From NCBI RefSeq assembly GCF_020907985.1, contig NZ_JAJJPA010000029.1, forward strand, positions 20,348 to 84,347: a stretch of DNA of 64,000 nt. Reading direction: 5' to 3'. This document shows positions 59,204 to 64,000 of this stretch, piece after piece. The first letter of the stretch is position 1, and each line of letters opens with the position of its first letter. This stretch comes from Kitasatospora humi (lineage in GTDB: Bacteria; Actinomycetota; Actinomycetes; Streptomycetales; Streptomycetaceae). The position numbers were made by a program, and so were the translations under genes. The notes below the pieces were generated by a model that was not told where the DNA came from, made no database searches, and saw nothing but the letters and a program-made list of their open reading frames with translations.

Positions 59204-61234
59204 GTGAGCACCGCACCCAACGGCACCGACCCCACCGAGCCGCTCTGGCGCCCCGACCCCGCCAAGGCCGCCGCCACCCGGCTGGTCGCCTTCCAGCAGT
59301 GGGCCGCCACCACCCACGGCGCCCCGGCCGCGCCGCTGGCCCCCGCCCCGGACGACGCCACCGCCGCCACCCGGTACGCCGACCTGCACGCCTGGTCCAC
59401 CGATGACCTGCAGCGCTTCTGGACCGCCGTCACCGAGTACTTCGACGTCCGGTTCAGCACCCCGGCCGCCGCCGTGCTCCCCGACGCCACCATGCCCGGT
59501 GCCCACTGGTTCCCCGGCGCCCGCCTCAACTACGCCGAGCACGCCCTGCGCTTCGGCGATGACCCGGCCCACGCCGACCGGCCCGCCATCCTGCACCTGG
59601 ACGAGACCCGCGCCGAGCCGCTCGCCGTCAGCTGGGCGGAACTGCGCCGCCAGGTCGCCGCCCTGGCGGCCACCCTGCGCGCCCGGGGCGTCGAGCCCGG
59701 CGACCGGGTGGCCGGCTACCTGCCGAACATCCCGCAGGCCGTGGTCGCCCTGCTCGCCACCGCCTCGATCGGCGCCGTCTGGACCTCCTGCGCCCCCGAC
59801 TTCGGCGCCCGCAGCGTGCTCGACCGCTTCCAGCAGCTCGCCCCCGTCGTCCTGCTCGCCGTCGACGGCTACCACTACGGCGGCAAGGACCACGACCGCG
59901 GTGCCGTGGTCGCCGAGCTGCGCGGCGAGTTGCCGTCCGTGCGCACCTTCATCCACGTCCCGCTGCTCGGCACCGAGGCTCCCGAGGGCGCGCTCGACTG
60001 GGCCGCCGCCACCGCGGGCGACGCCGAGCCGGAGTTCGCCCGGGTGCCGTTCGAGCAGCCGCTCTGGGTGCTGTACTCCTCCGGCACCACCGGTCTGCCC
60101 AAGGCCATCGTGCAGAGCCAGGGCGGCATCCTGGTCGAGCACCTCAAGCAGGCCGCACTCCACCTCGACCTGGGCCCCGAGGACCGGTTCTTCTGGTACA
60201 CCTCGACCGGCTGGATGATGTGGAACTTCCTGGTGGCCGGCCTGCTGGTGGGGTCGACCATCGTCACGTACGACGGCAGCCCCGGTCACCCCACCACCGG
60301 CGCGCTCTGGGAGGTGGCCGCCCGCACCGGCGCCACCGTGCTCGGCACCTCCGCCGCCTACGTGATCGCCAGCCGCAAGGCCGAGCTGCACCCCGGCCGG
60401 GACCTCGACCTCAGCGCGGTCCGCTGCATCGGCACCACCGGCTCCCCGCTGCCGCCCGACGGCTTCCGCTGGATCTACGACGAGGTCAAGCCGGACGTCT
60501 GGCTCGCCTCGGTCAGCGGCGGCACCGACGTCTGCAGCTGCTTCGTCGGCGGAGTCCCCACCCTGCCCGTCCATCTCGGCGAGATCCAGGCCCCCTGCCT
60601 GGGCGCGGCCGTCGAATCCTGGGACGCGGCCGGCAAGCCGCACACCGACGAGGTCGGCGAACTGGTCGTCACCAAGCCGCTGCCGTCGATGCCCACCGGC
60701 TTCTGGAACGACCCCGACGGCAGCCGCTACCACGACAGCTACTTCGACACCTACCCCGGCGTCTGGCGGCACGGCGACTGGATCACCGTCACCTCCAGGG
60801 GCACCGTGGTGATCCACGGCCGCTCCGACTCCACCCTCAACCGCCAGGGCGTGCGGATGGGCTCCTCCGACATCTACGAGGTGGTCGAGCGCCTGCCCGA
60901 GATCGCCGAATCCCTGGTGATCGGCCTGGAGGAGGAGAACGGCGGCTACTGGATGCCGCTCTTCGTGGTGCTGGCCCCCGGCGCCGTGCTCGACGACGAC
61001 CTGCGCGCCCGGATCCGCACCGCCCTGCGCGAGCAGCTCTCCCCGCGCCACGTGCCGGACGAGGTGATCGCCGTCGACGGCCTGCCGCACACCCTCACCG
61101 GCAAGCGGATCGAGGTGCCGGTCAAGCGCCTGCTCAGCGGCACTCCGCTGGCCCAGGCGGTCAACCCCGGGTCCGTCGACAACCTCGACCACCTGCGCTT
61201 CTTCGAGCAGCTCGGCCGGCAGCGCCGCGGCTGA
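59204..61234 (+). CDS. aacS: acetoacetyl-CoA synthetase (acetoacetate-CoA ligase)
   Basis: This 676-aa ANL enzyme, read from GTG 59204 (GGGAG upstream; ATG 59168 has no SD), has the acetoacetate:CoA ligase pattern. It shows WFPGARLNYAEHALR, VLYSSGTTGLPKAIVQSQGG (P-loop), TSTGWMMWNF, and TLNRQGVRMGSSDIYEVVERL with the C-terminal lysine in LPHTLTGKRIEVPVK. It activates acetoacetate directly, bypassing CoA transferase, for ketone or leucine catabolism and polyketide supply. Other acyl-CoA synthetases do not have the same N-terminus. A terminator follows. Confidence 0.92.
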   Translation: MSTAPNGTDPTEPLWRPDPAKAAATRLVAFQQWAATTHGAPAAPLAPAPDDATAATRYADLHAWSTDDLQRFWTAVTEYFDVRFSTPAAAVLPDATMPGAHWFPGARLNYAEHALRFGDDPAHADRPAILHLDETRAEPLAVSWAELRRQVAALAATLRARGVEPGDRVAGYLPNIPQAVVALLATASIGAVWTSCAPDFGARSVLDRFQQLAPVVLLAVDGYHYGGKDHDRGAVVAELRGELPSVRTFIHVPLLGTEAPEGALDWAAATAGDAEPEFARVPFEQPLWVLYSSGTTGLPKAIVQSQGGILVEHLKQAALHLDLGPEDRFFWYTSTGWMMWNFLVAGLLVGSTIVTYDGSPGHPTTGALWEVAARTGATVLGTSAAYVIASRKAELHPGRDLDLSAVRCIGTTGSPLPPDGFRWIYDEVKPDVWLASVSGGTDVCSCFVGGVPTLPVHLGEIQAPCLGAAVESWDAAGKPHTDEVGELVVTKPLPSMPTGFWNDPDGSRYHDSYFDTYPGVWRHGDWITVTSRGTVVIHGRSDSTLNRQGVRMGSSDIYEVVERLPEIAESLVIGLEEENGGYWMPLFVVLAPGAVLDDDLRARIRTALREQLSPRHVPDEVIAVDGLPHTLTGKRIEVPVKRLLSGTPLAQAVNPGSVDNLDHLRFFEQLGRQRRG

Positions 61235-61240
61235 CCACGC

Positions 61241-61274
61241 GTGCGGGCCCCTCCCGAAGCGGCGGGGCCCGCAC
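61241..61274. terminator. bidirectional terminator between aacS and ptsI
   Basis: gtgcgggcccc (61241-61251) pairs with ggggcccgcac (61264-61274) around a 12-nt loop. It lies between the ends of the converging aacS and ptsI genes. Confidence 0.75.
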
Positions 61275-61283
61275 GGCATTCGC

Positions 61284-62954
61284 TCACTCGCCGGACAGCA
61301 CCTGCTGCGCGGCCGCCCGCGCACCCTCGGCGCTGTCCGCCGCCCGGGCAGCCTCGGCGGCCCGCCGGCACTGGTCCAGCGTGAACCTGGCCAGCGCGCC
61401 GCGCACGTACGGGATCGACGCGGACCCCATCGACAGGCTGGTCACGCCCAGTCCGGTCAGCACGCAGGCCAGCAGTGGATCGGACGCCGCCTCACCGCAC
61501 ACCCCGCAGCCCTTGCCGGCCTCCCGGGCGGCCTGCGCCGCGGCCGCCACCAGGTCGAGCAGGGCGGGCTGCCACGGGTCCTGCAGCCGGGCCAGCGCGC
61601 CCACCTGACGGTCCGCCGCGAAGGTGTACTGCGCGAGGTCGTTGGTGCCCAGTGAGAGGAACTCGACCTCCGCCAGGATCGACCGGGCCCGCAGCGCGGC
61701 AGACGGGATCTCCACCATCGCGCCGAACTTGGCGTGCAGCCCCGCCTCCCGGCAGGCGTCGGCGAACGCCCGGGCATCCGCCCGGTCGGCCACCATCGGC
61801 GCCATCACCTCGAGGTGCACCGGCAGCCCCTCCGCGGCCCGGGCCAGGGCGCGCAGCTGGGTCGCCAGCACCTCGGGATGGTCCAGCAGGGTGCGCAGGC
61901 CGCGCACCCCCAGCGCGGGATTGGGCTCGTCGGCCGGGCTCAGGAAGGCCAGCGGCTTGTCCGCGCCCGCGTCCAGCACCCGCACCACCACGCGGCCCTC
62001 CGGGAACGCCCCCAACACCTGCCGGTAGGCGGCCGTCTGGGTGTCCTCGCTCGGCGCCTGAGCGGAGTCGTCGAGGAAGAGGAACTCGGTGCGGAACAGC
62101 CCGACGCCCTCGGCGCCCGCGGCCACCGCCGCCGTCACGTCCCCAGGCCCGCCCACGTTGGCCAGCAGCGGCACCAGGTGACCGTCCGAGGTACGGCCCG
62201 GACCGGACGAGGCGGCCAGGGCCGCCTTCCGCTCGGCCGCCACCCGGCGCAGCTCCTCCTGCCGCTCGGCGCTCGGCTCGACCAGCACCTCACCGCTGCT
62301 GCCGTCCACCGCCACCGTGGTGCCCTCGGCCAGCTCGGTCGCGCCGGGCAGTGCGACGACGGCCGGCACCCCCATGGCCCGCGCCAGGATCGCCGAGTGA
62401 CTGGTCGGCCCGCCCTCCTCGGTGACGAACCCGAGGACCAGCGCCGGGTCGAGCAGCGCGGTGTCGGCGGGCGCCAGGTCGCGGGCCAGCAGCACGTACG
62501 GCTCGTCGCTGTCCGGCACGCCCGGCATCGGCACGCCCATCAGCCGGGCGACGATCCGGTTGCGCACATCGTCCAGGTCGGCCACCCGGCCGGCCAGGTA
62601 CTCGCCGGCCGAGGCCAGCAGCGCCCGGTAGGCCGCGAACGCGTCGTAGACCGCCCGCTCGGCGCTGCTGCCCACCGCGATGCGGCGCGCCACGTCGGCC
62701 GCCAACTCCGGGTCCTGGGCCATCAGCGCCTGGGCCTCCAGCACCGCCTGAGCCTCGCCGCCGGCCAGGTTGCCCCGGGCGATCAGGTCGGCGGCCACGG
62801 CGTCGACGGCCTGCTGGGCCCGGGCCTGCTCGCGGCCGGCCTCCTCGGCGGGCACCTGGTTGGCCGTGGGCTCCAGCACGGCCGTGCCCATGTGGCGCAC
62901 CTGGCCGATCGCCACCCCGTGGCTGACGCCCACCCCGCGCAGCATCTTCTCCAT
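61284..62954 (-). CDS. ptsI: PTS enzyme I (PEP-protein phosphotransferase)
   Basis: The 556-aa protein from ATG 62952-62954 (AAAGGAAAG upstream) has the phosphohistidine loop GGPTSHSAILARAMGVPAVV (His about 187). It also has the PEP-binding barrel with GLFRTEFLFLDD, VRVLDAGADKPLAFL, MVEIPSAAL and GTNDLAQYTFAADR, and the GCGVCGEAASDP active-site cysteine. It starts the PTS phosphorelay by moving phosphate from PEP to HPr, hence to EIIA-Glc encoded next door and the DhaM-like protein. It lies 146 bp downstream of crr, and a dre site precedes the pair. Confidence 0.96.
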   Translation of the reverse strand: MEKMLRGVGVSHGVAIGQVRHMGTAVLEPTANQVPAEEAGREQARAQQAVDAVAADLIARGNLAGGEAQAVLEAQALMAQDPELAADVARRIAVGSSAERAVYDAFAAYRALLASAGEYLAGRVADLDDVRNRIVARLMGVPMPGVPDSDEPYVLLARDLAPADTALLDPALVLGFVTEEGGPTSHSAILARAMGVPAVVALPGATELAEGTTVAVDGSSGEVLVEPSAERQEELRRVAAERKAALAASSGPGRTSDGHLVPLLANVGGPGDVTAAVAAGAEGVGLFRTEFLFLDDSAQAPSEDTQTAAYRQVLGAFPEGRVVVRVLDAGADKPLAFLSPADEPNPALGVRGLRTLLDHPEVLATQLRALARAAEGLPVHLEVMAPMVADRADARAFADACREAGLHAKFGAMVEIPSAALRARSILAEVEFLSLGTNDLAQYTFAADRQVGALARLQDPWQPALLDLVAAAAQAAREAGKGCGVCGEAASDPLLACVLTGLGVTSLSMGSASIPYVRGALARFTLDQCRRAAEAARAADSAEGARAAAQQVLSGE

Positions 62955-63100
62955 GTCCTTCTTTCCTTTCCACCCGGCACCGCCGCCCCGCCCAACCGAA
63001 ACACGGCGGGTGCGGCGCTGTCCGGCCAATGGCTCGGTCGGGCTGGGGCCGGGGCTCAGACCGGCCCGGTCCAGGCTCGACTTCCGGCTCGGTCCCGGGT

Positions 63101-63550
63101 TCAGGCCCAGGTGAAGAGTTCGCCGCCGGTGACGATCTCGCCGGCCTCGGCGACCGCGCTGAGCGCCTCGGCGGAGGCCTCCAGGGCCACGATCGGGGAG
63201 ATCGGCGACTTGCCCGCGGCCTCCACGGCGGCGGGGTTCCACTTGACCACCGGCTGGCCGCGCTTCACCTGGTCGCCCTTGCTCACCAGCAGTTCGAAGC
63301 CCTCGCCGTTGAGCTGCACGGTGTCGATGCCCAGGTGGGTCAGCACGCCGTGGCCGTCGGCGTCCAACACCACGAAGGCGTGCGGGTGCATGGAGACGAC
63401 CAGCCCGTCGACCGGGGCCACCGCCGTGGTGGGCTCGCGCACCGGGTCGACGGCGGTGCCCGGTCCGACCATGGCGTCGGAGAAGACCGGGTCGGGCACG
63501 GCGGCGAGTCCAACGGCGCGGCCGGTGAGCGGCGACGTCACAGTGGTCAT
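63101..63550 (-). CDS. crr: PTS EIIA-glucose-type protein
   Basis: The 149-aa protein has the EIIA-Glc fold: VFSDAMVGPGTAVDP, the substrate-face histidine region SMHPHAFVVLDADGHGVLTHLGIDTVQLNGEGF with the phosphorylated His near 72 (the HLGIDTV signature), and ISPIVALEA. It accepts phosphate from HPr and passes it to IICB proteins. In streptomycetes it serves N-acetylglucosamine uptake. It starts at ATG 63548-63550 and is co-oriented with ptsI, consistent with a crr-ptsI unit. A dre-like element lies 204 bp upstream. Confidence 0.95.
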   Translation of the reverse strand: MTTVTSPLTGRAVGLAAVPDPVFSDAMVGPGTAVDPVREPTTAVAPVDGLVVSMHPHAFVVLDADGHGVLTHLGIDTVQLNGEGFELLVSKGDQVKRGQPVVKWNPAAVEAAGKSPISPIVALEASAEALSAVAEAGEIVTGGELFTWA

Positions 63551-64000
63551 GGTGGAGCCTCCCAGGTACGGGGTACAGCGTGCGGCCGCTCACAGCGGCT
63601 GGGGGAGTGCCGAGCGAGGCCTTGATCACGCCAAGTTCGGACATATGGTTGCAGAACGGGCCATGAGTCGAGTCGCCTGGCGCGCCTGCCCGCGATCCCT
63701 GTGCGAACCGCCGGCGCTCCGGGTCAGGGCAGGCCGGGGCCGCCGAGTGACTCAGTGGTCTAGTCCTCTTGCTCGACGCGCCGCACTCTACGGCATGCGG
63801 GTGAGCTCGACGATCGCCCCGGCGCGTCGGACCGCGCGGTGCTGGCCACTCGGCTCCGGGGTGCGCACGATGCTCGATTAGGCACTCGGGCGCGGAGCCG
63901 CTATGGTTGCTCGGGTCGCCGCGAGGCGATGGTGAATCCAGCGAAACGGCTGAGCGAAAGTCCGGTGAAATCGGACCGAATCTCATCTGATAAGCTGAGG
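63551..64000. other. crr upstream region and window end
   Basis: No coding region is supportable in these 450 bp. A DasR-type dre site is at 63754-63769. Beyond about 63900 the sequence (atggtgaatccagc, gaaagtccggtgaaatcg, tctgataagctgagg) resembles the promoter/leader of streptomycete rRNA operons, but this rests on memory alone and the structural RNA is outside the window. Confidence 0.3.
63754..63769. promoter_or_regulatory. DasR-responsive element (dre) upstream of crr
   Basis: AGTGGTCTAGTCCTCT matches the dre consensus AGTGGTCTAGACCACT at 14 of 16 positions. DasR is the GntR regulator of GlcNAc/chitin use in streptomycetes and is known to control pts genes including crr and ptsI. The site is 204 bp from the crr start. 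Confidence 0.75.

Noticed and set aside
63900..64000. rRNA or tRNA gene at the window end
   Set aside because: Only leader-like sequence is visible. No 16S start or tRNA cloverleaf with a GTTCRANNC loop could be found, so no RNA feature is called.

Overview
The base composition (very GC-rich, with GTG/TTG starts and G/C-ending codons), an SSI-type protease inhibitor, a GylR-glpFKD glycerol operon, a DasR-type dre element upstream of the PTS genes, an NsdA-like regulator and a Pls-type peptide synthetase all point to a chromosomal segment of a Streptomycetaceae actinomycete (Streptomyces, Kitasatospora or relatives). I see no CRISPR array, no transposase and no complete RNA gene. The last bases may be the leader of an rRNA operon, but this is uncertain.

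Layout. 0-12.9 kb holds housekeeping and accessory genes: the end of a cysteine-synthase-like gene, a DeoR regulator, a beta-helix/AAA+ fusion, a MOSC protein, MscL, a DsbA-like protein, a decayed alpha/beta hydrolase, an HpnB-like glycosyltransferase, an Asp/Glu racemase, a deacetylase-fold protein, a DhaM-like PTS protein and a DUF397 protein. 13-22 kb holds an acyl-CoA dehydrogenase, a kinase-fold gene divergent from an NsdA-like TPR regulator, a HEAT-repeat protein, a VOC protein and a MerR-PP2C fusion. 22-24.6 kb is the 5-oxoprolinase set pxpA-pxpB-pxpC.

25.5-32.8 kb is the most unusual locus. It is a three-gene SMC/condensin operon in kleisin-KITE-SMC order that resembles Wadjet JetABC or MksFEB, but no JetD/MksG nuclease gene is present. 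It sits among four tandem-repeat arrays, including a 13-bp ATTAAT repeat that also occurs between pxpA and pxpB. A TMEM175-like channel gene follows.

33.5-37.4 kb holds a PadR-controlled FAD monooxygenase, an ADP-ribosylglycohydrolase and a phosphoesterase remnant. 37.5-42.7 kb encodes an epsilon-poly-lysine-synthetase-like protein overlapping an M1 aminopeptidase gene. 43-46 kb holds the SSI gene, an ArsR/old-yellow-enzyme divergent pair, a small membrane protein and a deazaflavin-type reductase. 46.2-50.5 kb is a compact pair: an adenylation-thiolation-reductase synthetase overlapping a P450. 51.4-56.6 kb is glpF-glpK-glpD with gylR, and near-identical GylR-type sites lie in front of both glpF and gylR. 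56.8-61.2 kb holds mmuM, a NUDIX hydrolase, a TIGR03085-like protein and acetoacetyl-CoA synthetase. 61.3-63.6 kb encodes enzyme I and EIIA-Glc of the PTS.

The PTS genes, the glycerol operon and the DhaM-like protein together suggest carbon-source sensing. The pls/M1 pair and the A-T-R/P450 pair are two small secondary-metabolite loci. All calls come from reading the translated sequence and remembered family motifs; no database search was run.
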